DNA of 64,000 nt from Pascua guehoae (GCA_001600415.1 BCJX01000007.1:1085234-1149233), one strand, 5' to 3'; shown: positions 44,935-59,240, counted from the first letter of the stretch. Notes: generated by a model not told the origin, from the sequence alone. Program-made: numbers and translations.

Positions 44935-46567
44935 CTACTCTGGCCCAAGGATGACACACTTGATAACAGGCTTGCCCTCCTTGTCCTTGCCTGCGCGCGT
45001 GAGCTCGAAGGCCTCGAGGGCCTGCTCGAACGGGAACGTGTGCGTGAGGAGCGGCTTGAGGTCGACGAGGCCGCGGGCGACGAGGTCGATGGCGAGCGGG
45101 TAGTCGCCGGGGCCGTAGCGCCACGAGCCCTTGAGCTTGATCTCGTTGGTGATGGTGCGGAACATGGGGATCGTGACGTCTGCGGGGCCAAAGCCGGTTT
45201 GGACGTGTGTGCCGCTGGGGTGTGAGTTGTGTTCGCGGGGGGGGGGGTTGGGGGCGGGGTCTGAGTAGGTGAGGGGAGGGGGTAGAGGTGGCGGTAAGGT
45301 GATGGTAGTGGTGGGTGTAGCCTGTGGTGGCCCAAGGTCGGATGCAAGAGCAGCAAGCGCGAGCAACGTAAACTTACCCAGGCCGGACGGCGTTAAGACC
45401 CATCTGGATGCACACCTCCGCACCCGTCGCATCCACCACGAGGTCGATGGACCCATGGCCGCGCTCAGGAATACGCAGCGAGGCAAGCAGGTCCTTTGCG
45501 GCGCGGAGACTATAGTCTGCGCGCGACTCGCCGTCGTTTTGCTTGATGGGAATGTAAACGTCCGTGGCGGCGTAGGATTTGGCAAAGTCGAGGCGGTCCT
45601 TGTTGATATCCACGCCGACGATGCGGTTGGCGCCGAGGCCCTTTGCGACGGCCATGGCGAGCAGGCCGACGGGGCCGGCGCCAAAGATGAGAATGTTCTC
45701 GTTGGTGCGGAGATGGCCGACGTTGGCGACCGAGTGGACCGCCACGGACAGGGGCTCCATCATGGCCCCGTACAGCGTGTTGACGCTCGAGGGGAGCTTG
45801 TACACGAGGTCGCGCGGGCTGAGTTGTCAACAATCAGTCGAAAAGGTGACCTCCGTGCTGTACGCTGTAGCTCGTACCAACTTACAGCTTGTAGTAGCGC
45901 TGCAGCGTGCCGTGGTGCGGAGGATAGGCGGCAAACTCCATGTGCTCGCAGATCTGGTACTCGCCGCGCCGGCAGTCGTCGCACATCCGGCACGTCGTCC
46001 CGGGCTCGAGCGTCACGTTGTCGCCCACCTGGAGCGGCTGTTGGCCATACGCCTCGTCGCCGTTGGCTTTGCGCGCCGCCTCGGCCTGTTTGGCAAGGTT
46101 GGCGCCGAGCTGTACGACGACGCCCGCGGATTCGTGGCCCAGACACATGGCCGACGAGCAAATGACCAGGCCCATCCCGCCCGTGTTGTAGACTGGGAGT
46201 CAGTGGTGGGAGGTGGGAGGTGGGGGTGGGAGGATTTTGGTGAGGTGGGAGGTGGGAAGTGGGCGGCTTTGCTTGGCGCCCATCTGCCCAAGTCCGAGGA
46301 CAGCGACATGGCTGCCCGGGCCCCTAGCAACGCGGGGACAGACAACTCGACAGCTCCGCTACTTACAGTGCACGTCCGAGCCGCAGATACCCGTATGCTT
46401 GACCTCGACGAGGACCTCGTCGGGCCCCACGTCGGGCACAGGGAGCTGTGGGGTAAGCTCCATCTGCCTCTCACATGACCTCGGCGACTCACCGTCTCAT
46501 AGCTCGTCTCGAGCTTGCCGTGGAGGATGAACGCCGGGTTGTCCTTGGGTGTAAACGCAGTAGCCAT
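44935..46567 (-). CDS. Zinc-dependent polyol dehydrogenase (xylitol/sorbitol dehydrogenase family)
   Basis: Exons are 46567-46493, 46445-46367, 46192-45886, 45818-45378 and 45214-44935, giving 393 aa. It has the full medium-chain dehydrogenase plan: Cys46 (TGICGSDVH) and His71-Glu72 (LGHESAG) for catalytic zinc; Cys119, 122, 125 and 133 (CRMCDDCRRGEYQIC) for structural zinc; MEPLSVAVH; a Rossmann GAGPVGLLAMAVAKGLGA motif ending in GVDINKDR, where the Asp favours NAD+ over NADP+; and SWRYGPGDYPLAIDLV. This matches D-xylulose reductase (XYL2) and sorbitol dehydrogenase better than arabinitol dehydrogenase. Products would be xylulose or fructose from xylitol or sorbitol in the cytosol. An insert of about 20 residues (near 86-106, KQAEAARKANGDEAYG) explains the extra length over the usual 350-365. 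TATA box at 46643. Confidence 0.9.
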
Positions 46568-47543
46568 GGTGAGTGAGCACAGTGAGTGTGTCTTCTTGTG
46601 GAGCAATTGCAGGTCTGCATCCGTGTGATTGTGGGGATCCGCTCTATATACCCAGACAAGGCAATGGCAGAGTGGAGTCGAGTGGGGTAGCTAAGTGGCT
46701 GGCCTTGGGAAGCGGCGCGTCCCCCACCGATATGACGGCATGGCGGGGCGGTAATACGCGGCATCGCCGCCGGCAGTGGCGGGCGCCATCGGCAACCTTC
46801 CGACCTCGCGGATCAACTGCCCAGGTGTATACCGAGTATACCGAGGGCACAAGCTCCGGGACATCTTCGGACCGAGATCCACGCCGCGCGCACGCGGTTT
46901 CAGCGTGTCGGCGGGGGGGAGCTTGCAAGACGCGAAACGTATAAACGTACAACGCGGCGAAACGACGTGCACATGTGCTGTTAAACTCGACTCCTCGCCG
47001 CCCTGCGTGTTTCGGTGTGTACGAGATGGCACGCTGGGAGGGTGATTTCATCGTCATGCCATGGCAGCCATGCAGCGACTGATCACTCACGTGGCGCGTG
47101 CTAACTTATGCTCTCAGCACTCACCCGCCGCCATCTGTATTCACGGGCGGGCCGTTGTCGCTCGTCGCGCTGGTGTGACAGACAAGGTGTGCCATCAGCT
47201 ATCGGTCGACAGGCGAGTGGACACACAGGCGTATCATGGGGTTGGTTCGCCTGCCAAGGCACAGCGTGGGGCGTTGTGCTAAGTTCGGGAATATGTGTGC
47301 GAGGCGTGCAGGCGTGCAGGCGACGAGGTGCTGAGGTGATGCTGTCACCAACTAGCACGCTTGGCGCACCATGTGAGCTCACCAAAAACACACCCCGTCT
47401 GCAACGCACACTGCATACGCCCGTCTGCTGACTGCCTGCTACTGTCAAGTCAACAACCCCCACTTCTCATCCTCATTTTGCCACCCACAACACACATCTC
47501 TCTACACATCTCGAACATTACAACCCCCACCCCCACCAGCGCA
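46568..47543. other. Divergent region between dehydrogenase and Myb-like paralogue 3
   Basis: About 975 bp holding both promoters. A TATATAG lies on the minus strand near 46643-46649. A C/T-rich, ACACACATCTCTCTAC-type leader immediately precedes the ATG at 47544. No other gene is seen. Confidence 0.5.
46643..46649 (-). promoter_or_regulatory. TATA box of the polyol dehydrogenase gene
   Basis: On the minus strand TATATAG lies about 80 bp upstream of the ATG, a typical inducible-gene promoter arrangement. Confidence 0.5.
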
Positions 47544-48133
47544 ATGACCAACACCACATCCAAGCTCCTCACCTCGTCCGCCCCCTCGCCGTCCACAATC
47601 TCGAGCGGCAGCGGCGACGACTTTACCCTCGCCCCCGAGGACTCTGTCCCGTCCACCGACGACGAGAAGCCCGCCTTTGGGAAGCGCAAGGCCACAACCT
47701 CCGGCGGCCGTCCGCAGAAAAAAACCCGTACCCCGGCCAGCGGCAGTTCTCGCCCCCGCAAGACGTCGCCGGGGGGTGTCAAGATGGAGGCTGGGGCCGG
47801 TGGTGACGCAACCCCGCGCCGCAAGGGCACGTTCTCGCCCGACGAGCATGTGGCGCTCCTCGAGGCCGCGCTGGGCCGGACGGCCGTGAAGCAGTTTGCG
47901 GGCGTTATTCCCGGCCGCGATGCCAAGAACTGCTATGATGTGTGGCAGTGAGTTGGATGGAGTTGGCGGTTTGGTGGCGGCCGCGAGGTCTGGTGGACCG
48001 CGGCGTGGGCGGGGTTTGTTAAGGGATGGTGGAGCAGCGTGCGAGGTGGACGAGTGGGGTGTGACACTGCTGACTGAACAGGCGCACGACGCTTCCGTTC
48101 CTCAAGAGGGCGCTGCGTGACAAGAAGGCATAG
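47544..48133 (+). CDS. Small Myb/SANT-like protein, paralogue 3
   Basis: Exons are 47544-47947 and 48082-48133, giving 151 aa with a longer, 134-nt intron. The N-terminus is Ser-rich and acidic, then basic (FGKRKATTSGGRPQKKTRTP), a likely nuclear signal. The core reads RRKGTFSPDEHVALLEAALG, FAGVIPGRDAKNCYDVWQ, then RTTLPFLKRALRDKKA. The first aromatic of the Myb unit is Phe rather than Trp. It shares the intron phase and position (after VW-CA|G) with the two tandem sisters 5 kb upstream, so it is a diverged member of the same local family. Confidence 0.8.
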
Positions 48134-48853
48134 GCGAGTAAGCACGCGTAAGGACGCGGGGAGGGATGAGGACACGAGAGGGGTGTAACATACATGAGCA
48201 GCCGGGAAGGAGGACTGTAGTTGTGTGCAGGAAGACTTGATGACAAGATGTAAGGCGGGAATACACTGGTTGTTTGTATTACCTCGCTCCAGCACGTATC
48301 TTCAGAGCACAGAATAGAAGAATAGACGTCTCCCTGCCCTTCCCCGGTCCCATTGAAGGCGCGTGAGGAGTTGGTCATTGATTCGGACGCAGCGGCTGTG
48401 GTCGTTGCATCGTGACGGTCGAGCAGCTGTCATCGTTTCGTAAAAGTTGGACGGCGCTCGTTGTGAATGGAGCCGTGGTAGCAGAGTATCGTCTGGGCAT
48501 TTCGGGCACAGTCGTTCGTCATGTCAGGCAAGGTGGACAGAGTATCGCCTGCTTGGGTAGTCGTGGGGCAGTCGTTTGTCGTGTCGGCGTAGAACGGTCG
48601 TGGAGGGAGGGTCTATCCGTCTTCAGCATCGTTCCAACACCGCAGTCTGTGTTGGTTCGCAGAGAGTGGGCTAGGCAATCGTCATCGCAGCGCGCAGCCC
48701 CTTGTTGAATCCCTGCAGTGCGGGTCTAGTCTCCATCAATGCCCATGCTGGGTTGTTCATCAAGAGCAAGCTGACAGAGATGAAGACGTCATCTTCGTCG
48801 TCGTGGCACCGCCACAGTCCCAGGCACCACATCCTCCTCCTTCTCTTCAACCA
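48134..48853. other. Intergenic region before the tRNA
   Basis: 720 bp with only one weak plus frame (48412-48708). It contains the 3' flank of paralogue 3. No feature is recognised. Confidence 0.5.
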
Positions 48854-48950
48854 TCTTCGCTAGTATATCGGTTAGTATAATCGCCTCTCAAGAGAGAGCC
48901 TTTCAATTGAAAGATCGCGATAGAGCAGGGTTCGACTCCCTGGCGGAGAA
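48854..48950 (+). tRNA. tRNA-Glu(CTC) with a 25-nt intron
   Basis: The acceptor stem TCTTCGC/GCGGAGA pairs fully (one G-T). The D arm begins GTAT..., and the T arm is CAGGG-TTCGACT-CCCTG. The anticodon stem is ATCGC/GCGAT with loop C-T-CTC-A, so anticodon CTC reads GAG (Glu). The intron 48891-48915 lies one base after the anticodon and contains GAGAGAG, able to pair with the anticodon region as in bulge-helix-bulge tRNA introns. The mature length is 72 nt. A T-run (48955-48959) follows as an RNA polymerase III terminator. Confidence 0.92.
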
Positions 48951-48954
48951 ACCC

Positions 48955-48959
48955 TTTTT
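48955..48959 (+). terminator. RNA polymerase III terminator of tRNA-Glu
   Basis: Five T residues five bases after the tRNA 3' end, the normal polymerase III stop. Confidence 0.75.
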
Positions 48960-51900
48960 GGGTGTCAGTCATTCGAGGAAGAAAATGGTGGAGAGTGGGG
49001 GTGAGGTGGCGTGTCGGCCAGGCAAGATGCCGGCGGGGTGGGCCAATCTACAAGAATCATACCTCTTATGCCTGGGATAGTGTCTCGGTCCTGGGACCAG
49101 CAGTGGGTGATGGCAAGACGAGCTCGATAACGCCCCCCGCCATAACCCCAGGCTCTACGGTGTTTGGCCCCAAGGTCGTGCGCCCCGATGTCGTAGAGGA
49201 GGGCAAGTGGGAGGACGGGGGGTGAGTTGGCTGGGGTGCCTCTGAATGGTTTCTTGCTGTAGTTTCAGGTCGAGTTTTGCGTGCATTTATTTCTGCCAAA
49301 GTTTTACTGGTGTCGTACACTCCGTCTGTGAGTGTAGGAACAGAAAAGATCGAAGGATGATGGAGAGGGGTCTTTGGTATCTTGGCTGCACAGCTGGCTT
49401 TCGGCCATCAGGCGTCCCTTGCACTGGATCCCGTGTCAATGTCCTTGCTGAACAAGAACGATACGTTCAAGTTCAGTTGCGACAACAACTGTGTTCGAAG
49501 ACGAATAGGTAGGGCCCTGTAAACTAGTAACATACCAAACACCCGGGAGTGGTCGAGTGTTGACACCTCCCTACCCTTACTCTCACGCAGTGTCCTCCAG
49601 TGTTGCTGCACCCCCTACCTCCCAAGAAGTTTAAACATTGGGTACGCGTCCGTAATTGACCTGTTGTCGCTCGCTGCCTGCACCTTCCTGAACGCGCACA
49701 CCCAGCCTGACAACCTTGACTGAAGAGGTCCCCGTGAAACAAAAACATACGCCGCTTCAGGCGACGGGTAGTTACTGGACAAATACTGGAAAAGAGGCCC
49801 AGTTCGACTGGCGGCTGGACGCGTGCGGGAAGCCGATAACGAACACACCATGTTGACTGTGAGGAGAATCCACACCGCCCACATGGAACGCATCATGATT
49901 GAGGCTTCCTCTGAGTGGTCCCCGAAGCGATTGTGCAGGTGATGAATACTTGCAGGCCGAGGAAACGTCTCCCGCCGAATTGGGCGTAGGCTGTGGTTTG
50001 TTTGACACCTCTGTCCGTAGCGAGTTGATGCTGCTGAACTGGCTCTTCATTCTTTCCCTCCGGAACGCGCCCAAGAGGGGTGAGAAGTATCTCACAGCCA
50101 GTCAAGGCAGGGGCTCTCCCTTCCCCAATGCATGGCCCCGCGCAGTTTGTCTTCCACACCCCCTCGGGCCAACCCCGCTCAAGATTTCTCCTACTCGTCC
50201 TTCCTGATCATCCAGCAACTGCAAAATGCAGACACTTGCCAGCGCACTTCAAGGACACCAGCTGCTGGACTTGCCAAACACGCCGACGCCGACTCGGACT
50301 TTGCATCGTTGACTCACCTGTCCGTGGCGCTCAGCCACGCCATGGGTGGCTTGACGCTGTCAAGACGGTTTATTAAATTGACACATGCCATGGCTGACAC
50401 AAGCCTCCGTCGCCACCACCAGTCTACGACTTTCCACGCGAGGTGTGTGTCAGGTGCGAGGGATCTAGGGACGCGCACCGCTGCATGTCGCAGATTGGCC
50501 CTGAGAAATACATTTTGCAAGCGCCACTTGTTCCACCCTGTTTGCAGGATCGTGATTATCCAGTATACATCTGTCAGTCGGAAAAAGTGAACGATACCAA
50601 AGCAGATCGCTACGAATGCTGTCCTGCTTCAACATGCTGGATGGATCGTATCTGGGTTGCCCACCAGGCGTCGCAACCCCTGTGGCTGACACAATTGGCC
50701 TTTGCAGCTTGCAATCGATGATCGTTGGTGGCAAGGAGCGGTCGACACGCTTGCTCGCTTGCTCGCTTGCTCGACGGGGGTTTGGTCCTCTACGCGTATT
50801 GCTTACAACTCGGCACTGTTGAGGCCACAGTGCCAGTGACATGGGGTATGGTGTGGACCGCAGACGAAGAAGAAGAATGCGGAACACGACCAGTGCCCGA
50901 TCAACAAACCCCGAAAACGCCACAAGAATCAGTCGTGCGACAATGCCGTTACCCCACTGCAACAGCGTGGCGTGACATGGGGTCGGCGGTCGGCGTGACC
51001 ATCCTCCTCCCTTGCGCGGGACGTCAAACATTCTACACTAGCTAGCAGGTGTACGTAGTTGGGGGTCGGTTTGCGCGAGGCCCGGTGCAGCTAGACAATT
51101 TTGGGTGGGCAGGGAAAGAGTCGGGGTCCCGGGTCCCCATTGTCCTGAACCACAAGAATGCTAGAATGCGAGAATACGAGAATACGACAGCACGAGAAGA
51201 CGAGAATACGAGAACGAGACTGCGAGATGACGAGAATACAAACGCGAGAATAGGACAAGACATGACGAGAACCGAAATGGCGTATCCAGGGATGCGGATG
51301 CGGATGTGCCCCACGGCGGCTAGATAGCAAAGACCGAAGAAGCGATCGCCACGACCGAAGCGGATAACAATCCTCCTGCAAGTCCTGCGGGACTGACAGA
51401 TCGGTGGCGCAGGCCGGCCACCACACTCCCGCCAACCCGTCCCGCTCCGTAGCAAGCACCGGCAGTAGCGCGAGTCCTTGGATTAGTCGACAGCGGTGCA
51501 AGACGTAATGTCCTCCGCAGCACCCAGCGCGCAGCCGTCCAGCACAGGAACGCGGGGAGTCGACGCTAGTCGGCCGGCACGACAAGCCTAGCGTCGCCCG
51601 AACGTGCCTGGTGGCGTGGTTATCGCTCGCCCGCAGGCGTAAGTGAGCATGCCGGCATGGACACGTGCAGGAGAAGGACATTTTTACCCGCGAGCGAGCG
51701 AGCGAATGCCCCCCGTTGTCCGCTGCCCGCTGCCCATGATCAATGGGACGTACGCCGCGCAAGCGCGCTCGTACTAGTACTCGTGAGCAGGCGTGATGCG
51801 TGACGCGGCGGCTCATCACGTGCGCACTGCTGACCCGGTGATCCAGTCGAGTGACGCCGTGACGAGCGTCGAGACGAGACGCGCGTCGACGCCGACATGC

Positions 51901-52099
51901 ACTGGTAAGATGAGATAGTGCGGTGCGGGACACGCCGAGATACCAGATGCGGCGCACGTCAGTGTCAGATGTCAGACGTCAGACGTCGGATGCGAGATGC
52001 GAGATGGCACGGTGCGCCACGCCACGCCTCCCGCGTCCCGTCACATCTTGCACTGGCGTAAACAATACTGCATCTTTGGCGGGTAGACAAGTGCGGTGC

Positions 52100-52191
52100 G
52101 AGAACGAGAGCGAGAACGAGAACGAGAACGAGAACGAGAGCGAGAGCGAGAGCGAGAGCGAGAGCGAGAGCGAGAGCGAGAGCGAGAGCGA
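52100..52191. repeat. (GAGCGA/GAACGA)n microsatellite
   Basis: About fifteen six-base units, the first part GAACGA and the rest GAGCGA, giving an Arg-Glu or Ser-Leu-like frame on either strand. This explains the spurious frames here. Confidence 0.9.
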
Positions 52192-52432
52192 GGGATGATG
52201 GCGTGTTGGTGTGACGCCGAGGCACGGCCGGCTGACATGCTGACGCTGCTGACGCTGCGATTCTGGCATGGTACGTTTGCCACGTCGCATGTGAGCTCGT
52301 ACTGCCTGGGACACGAAACGAAACGTCGGTGGGTACGGCGGCGCACGTACGGGTACAGGTGTGCCCGGGCGGCGTGTACTTGCCAGCTTGCCACTTTGGA
52401 GAGATGTAAAACTGAGGCTCGCGCAGACGCTT

Positions 52433-52462
52433 ACGCACGCGCACGCGCGCGCGCGCATGCGC
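52433..52462. repeat. (CG)n-rich alternating purine-pyrimidine tract
   Basis: CGCACGCGCACGCGCGCGCGC followed by ATGCGCAC, an alternating run able in principle to adopt left-handed DNA. Confidence 0.8.
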
Positions 52463-55267
52463 ACGGCTGCCACGTTTGACACGGTAACGGTACACGTCTC
52501 ATGCAACGACGCGCGGCGCACTGCAGGCGTGCGAGTGGCGAGTGGAGTCATGGAGCTGGTGGCGGGGCTGGGCGCGCTGCTGCCCATCTACCCTCGGGTG
52601 CGCACGCACGAGTTGCACGTTGCACGACTCGTACAGTACACCAGTGGCCCGCGCGGCCCAGTTGATCTGATCGCATCGATCAATCTCGCCCCGCGTCGTA
52701 ATTACTCGTACTCGATGGCTGCAGCTGCGATCGTGCGGGTAGCGGCCTAGCGGCCATCTGTTGCAACAATCGTGCCCTTGGCGTATTGGACCTGTTGCCG
52801 TGTGTTCTTTGGTCTTGTACAGGTTGCGTCCTCTTCCCACAAGCCACCTGCAGAGGCCAGTCTACCCCGTTGCCCGCGGCGATTGTAGCCGTCATCGGAA
52901 GCGGCCAAGCAAGCGACGAGCCCGTCGAACAGGTCAACGAGTCAACTTTGGCCAACTGTGCTCGACGGGGAATGAAAAGGCGCATCGCATCTCGGTCGGA
53001 TGCAAGACAAGACAACAAGACGAGACATTTACGATTACGCAGACTCAAAGTTCTAGATTTTCGTCGGTTGCTGCATGCTGCACCGCCCATTACGTTGTCC
53101 GTGTGATACCCGCTATCGTCACATTACAAGATTACAAGTAGGCGTCTAGATGCGCAAACTGAGACTGTGCAGACTGTGCAGACTGTGCAGCGGGGAGGGC
53201 GGTCTGAAAGTGTATGGTGTGGTGCATGGCAGTGCAGTCCGCAGTTGCGTGGGCTCGGTACGAGACATGCCACTGCCTGCCACTTGGTGTCACTCGCCAC
53301 CCATGCTGTTGTGGCAGATCAGACGCAATTGCAACATGACATGATGCCGATACGGCAACTGGCAGCTGGGCGCGCGGGCGACTGCGGCAGCCGCTGGGAC
53401 GCGGGGTGGGGGCAGAGTCTCGGCCGTTGGCGTGCGCTCCAACGCAACTAAAACAACACTTCCCACTCCAACGCGAAGTAACAACATGTTTGCGCGGTAT
53501 GCAGGAACGGCGTCACTCTGAGGGGCGAGTGAGGGACGAGTAACTCGTGCCGTGCCGTACGTGTACCGCATGTGCTGCGGCGCATTCATTCGTCGCAGGC
53601 ACCCGTCGTCACTGTGCACATGTGCATACATTCACGCCGTCTCCCGACGTCTTGTTGACCAAAGATACACACACACGTGTTCCTCGTTCCTGCCAGCGAG
53701 CGAGCTGCTCCATGGCCCCTTGCTCGACTCCCTGCGTACCTCGTTCCTCAACCCAGTACTCTGTTTGCGCAAGCTAGCGCCGAGCCGAGCGTCAACGATG
53801 CCCCACATGCCAGCACCGGCGCTAGGAGCCGATGCCGACATGCACCCCAAGGTTTTCGAGAGTACCAGGCCAGGACGTGAGCTGTGAGCTGCGGGTGACA
53901 TCAGCGTCACATACAGCACACTTGGACGTCGACGTATTCGCCACCCAAACCCAACCCAACCCAGGCCCGACCCCAATACCTACGTACCTGTACCTGCATA
54001 CCTGCCAAACACCATGTCGTTCCGTGGGTTCGCGGCGGGCGAGGCACAGAGGGGACAAGGTTACAAACGCCGGGGATCGGTGCCCGGTTACCACAGTAGT
54101 AGTGTTCAAACTGTACTGTGATGTTATCGCTTCCTCGAACCTGGCAACCGCTGAACGCTATTGTTGGGCGTGTCGGTCGTCGTGGCGCGCGAGAGTCAGT
54201 CGTCGCGAGAGTCAGACGCTGGTGAGGTGGGCCAGAACAGATCAGCCATACTGAGCGACAATGATCCGGCGTCTGGTCTACTGTAGAGATTCTAGAGATT
54301 CTCAATGTGTCACTGACCTGCCATTGTGCAAGGGTGCGCACCACGGCGATCGAGTCCTGCCATCTAGCCGTCGGCTCGCCGTACTGAAACAAGACTACAT
54401 CAACGCTAGTTGTCCTCATCTTCACTGAAGTCTGTGATCCGATCACTCGTAGTCGCCACGCACTTTGTCGCGATCACTGAATAATGCAACCTGGACGGCA
54501 CTGATGACTGTGTGCGTGTGGAGGATTGATAACCGTGGGAGGTGTAGAGCAGGGGCCATGATGGGTCGCCCTGATTCCCAACACTGTTCGAGCATGAGAA
54601 TGAACGGTTTGATGAGACTGGGCCGATCGCGAACGCGCGAATGCGGCACGAGGACGCCCGAGTAGGCCAAGCCACGAGGACGAGAACGAGGCCAAGCCAC
54701 GAGGACGAGGACGAGGACGAGGACGCGAACGAGTTCGAAGAGGTCAAACCTCTGCTCCCCAGTTGTAACACTTCTCCCACTTGTTGCGCCAGTTGCACCT
54801 TTCCCACCAGCACCTGTCCCACCTCCACTTGTCCACCACTTGTTCTCGAGGTGGACCACACCCTGCTTGGCGCGCACAGGCGCCAGTCGACCGACACAGA
54901 CCAGGCCTGGGGCCCGGGTATGGATCATTCTCCAGCACAGTGCATCCTGCCTTGTGCCCCGGTCTCTCTCTCACCCTGGCTGGCTCCCCCTCCCTCCTGT
55001 CCCCTCCCACCTGCCCCTCCCACTGCCCCCTCCCCCCGCCCTCTGTTCCTCACACCCTACCCCACCACCCCATCCGCACAGATGGCCTCGACTGACATTC
55101 CCCTCAAGCGCACTATGACCGGGACACTTGGGACAAACGAAACAGCGTACCCCTCTGCGCATTGTCGAACACCGTTGTGTCCGAGCGCGAGGGCGAGCGG
55201 GGGCGGTCAGACGTCATCTGGCCAGCCCCGATTCCCACATTCCCCATCGCACTCACGCACACCTGCG

Positions 55268-57017
<1,750 letters not shown>

Positions 57018-59240
57018 CTAATAGCTCTGGAGAGGCTGGTTGAACGCGGGGAACGGCTGGAGCTGAAGGGGCTGAATCGGCTGCAGCGGCTGCAGGGGCG
57101 TCGACCACTCGCTTACGGCGCCGCACAGGGGCGCGGGGCGCAGGTGGTACATGGTCGCCTCGTCCGAGCTTGTGCTCCAGCGTGTGGCGTGGCCAGGCTT
57201 CCACTGGCGCTGCCAAGTCGGGTGCTGCTGCTGGTGCTGGTGCGGTGGCGGCGCGGGTTGCGTCCAGCCGGGGGCACCATACGCGTAACCGGGGGGTCCG
57301 GCGTTGGCAAACTGCGCGGGCTGCGGGTCGACAAAGTGCGAGCCAGGTTGGGGCTGCTGGGCAAGCGCCATGTGCTGCGCGAAACCAGGCATAATCCGGC
57401 CGTTGGGGTGGCCGTTGACCATGCCGCCGAATGTCGGATCGGTCGGGGACGCAAGGTCGACATGGCCGAGGTTTGGCTGCTGCTGCTGCTGCTGCTGCAC
57501 CGCGTACTGGCCAGCCTCAAACGCAGACCCGTAGCCAGCGTCAAAGTAGTGCGGGATGGCCTTGTGGAAACGCGGACCAGCATTGGGGCATTGCGGCGTC
57601 GCGGCGGCTTGCAAAAAGTACAGGCGAGGCTGCACGGGCACGCGCCAACGCTCGTCCTTGTTGAACTGGATGGGTTCCTGGTATGCCCACTGCTGCTGAG
57701 CAGCCGTGTTGGCCGCGGCAGCGTGGCGCAAGTCGACCTCGGTGGGCGCACCCGACTCGAGGGAGAATGAGTCGCGCCGCCCATTGGGAAGGCGCGCAAT
57801 CTGCCGGTTGAGCGAGGATGACCGGCCAAGACCGGGCCCTGTAGGGGAGACGGCCGACGGGGCGGGAGTCGGCAGCTGGTTTGTTTGGCCCACAAATGAT
57901 GCCTTGCGAGGCCCGAGGCGCGCAGCCTCGTACATGCCAGTGTTGTGAAGAACGTCGGCCGCAAATGCGTCCCCGGCGGTGCGCTTGCGCATCAGGTGGT
58001 CTGGAGGAGACGTCTGGCTGTAGTATCCAATCGGTGGTGATGCCGAACGCGCGCGCACACCGTTGGCAACAGGAGACGTCATGGTCGACAGAGAAGTCGC
58101 GTCGACGACACGGTCGCGAGATCGTTCGCGCGACTGGATGTGGGCGTCGAGCATTGTGCGCCACTTTTCAAACTCGTCGTACTTGACGCAGAGGTTAAAC
58201 TCGAGCGCATCGAGCCATTCCAACTCGTACGCGTTTACGTCCTTGACAGGGAGGCCGAGGAACTGCGCCCACGTCGTGTTGGTGTACGTGTTGTCGTCGA
58301 GGTACTTGTTGGCAAGCATCAGGCCCGTGACAAAGGCTTGTGCTTCAGACACCTCGGAGTGGTATGTTGGCCGGCGGCCGAGCGCCATAATCTTCTTGTA
58401 CTTGTATGTGTACATGAGGGCCAGGATGGTGACGCTAAACGACACCTGTGTCGAGTGGAGCACCGAAAACACAAACTGGCAAAAGGGCAAGTTTGCGTGC
58501 AGGCCAGACGTGATCGGATGCCGTGGCCGTCCTTCGCTGTCGAATGGTCGTGATGTAGACGAATTCAAGTCCTCACTCATTCTGCGTTTGGGGCTCCTTT
58601 GCGTTGGCATGGGCGCAAACATGTCCGCGTGCCAAAAGTACCAGAATGTTGTTGCTGCGAACAGTCAGCTGCTGATGCAATCGAAAAGTCGGTTTGTTGG
58701 GCCGGCCATAGCCGCTGTAGACTCACCCGTGTACGAGGCCAGCGGTGTCATATAGCCGGGCTTTGATTCTTCAGACCCTGGCTGTGCGAGACGCATGTCG
58801 ATCCGCTTTGATGGTGGTGGAGAAGGAGGCTTGATGGGTTGCGAGTTCAGGGACAGAGGCGCCATGTAAGTGTGAAGCGGACGCGCGGGGGCGTTGTGGC
58901 TCGCCTTGACGAGAAGCTGGTCGTCGACAGGTGCAAACTCGCAGTTGGGATCGTACTCGGCGTTTGGGACGCCCCACGCCGCCGAAGGGAGGTATGGGTC
59001 GATGACGCCAGTCAAACCGACTGATGGTGGGGGCGTTTGTGGCTCAAACGAGCCGGGGCCGACCATCCCCGACGCGAGTGGGGGGATAGTGGACGTGGTC
59101 CAAGTCATTGGTGACGTGCGTTGAATGGAGGAAGGCGACGAGGCCGGGGGTGAGAGCGACAATGAGGAGCGGTACGCTTGGCTATTTGAGCCTGCGTACG
59201 GCCCGCCTTGCTGGGGGTGGGCAACCCAGCCCTCGTGCAT
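57018..59240 (-). CDS. Clg1/Pho85-type cyclin with polyglutamine tail
   Basis: Exons are 59240-58727 and 58654-57018, giving 716 aa with a 72-nt intron. The frame is open to 59270 but the only ATG there is MHEGWVAHPQQGG at 59240; no ATG is found for 380 nt upstream. The cyclin box spans about residues 226-345: FCQFVFSVLHSTQVSFSVTI, ALMYTYKYKK, AFVTGLMLANKYLDDNTYTN, WAQFLGLPVKDVNAYELEWL, DALEFNLCVKYDEFEKW. This arrangement is that of fungal Clg1-like cyclins, partners of the Pho85 kinase (nutrient and growth control). The N-terminal 170 residues are Ser/Pro-rich. The tail is Pro/Gln-rich with a QQQQQQQ run (CTG repeat near 57478-57500). The exact kinase partner is unproven. Confidence 0.88.

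Larger units (their letters stand above)
48960..55267. other. Gene-free, microsatellite-rich region
   Basis: About 6.3 kb with no supportable gene. A 288-codon minus frame (51091-51957) and 176-202 codon frames at 51965-52587 are made of simple repeats. Repeats noted are CGAGAATAC-type (51165-51270), GTCAGATGTC/GACGTCAG (51959-51990), (GAGCGA)n at 52100-52191, (CG)n near 52433-52462 and (GACGAG)n near 54705-54730. Confidence 0.5.

Noticed and set aside
52096..52479. Arg-Glu repeat frames
   Set aside because: They are produced by the GAGCGA microsatellite in any phase, with no other coding sign.
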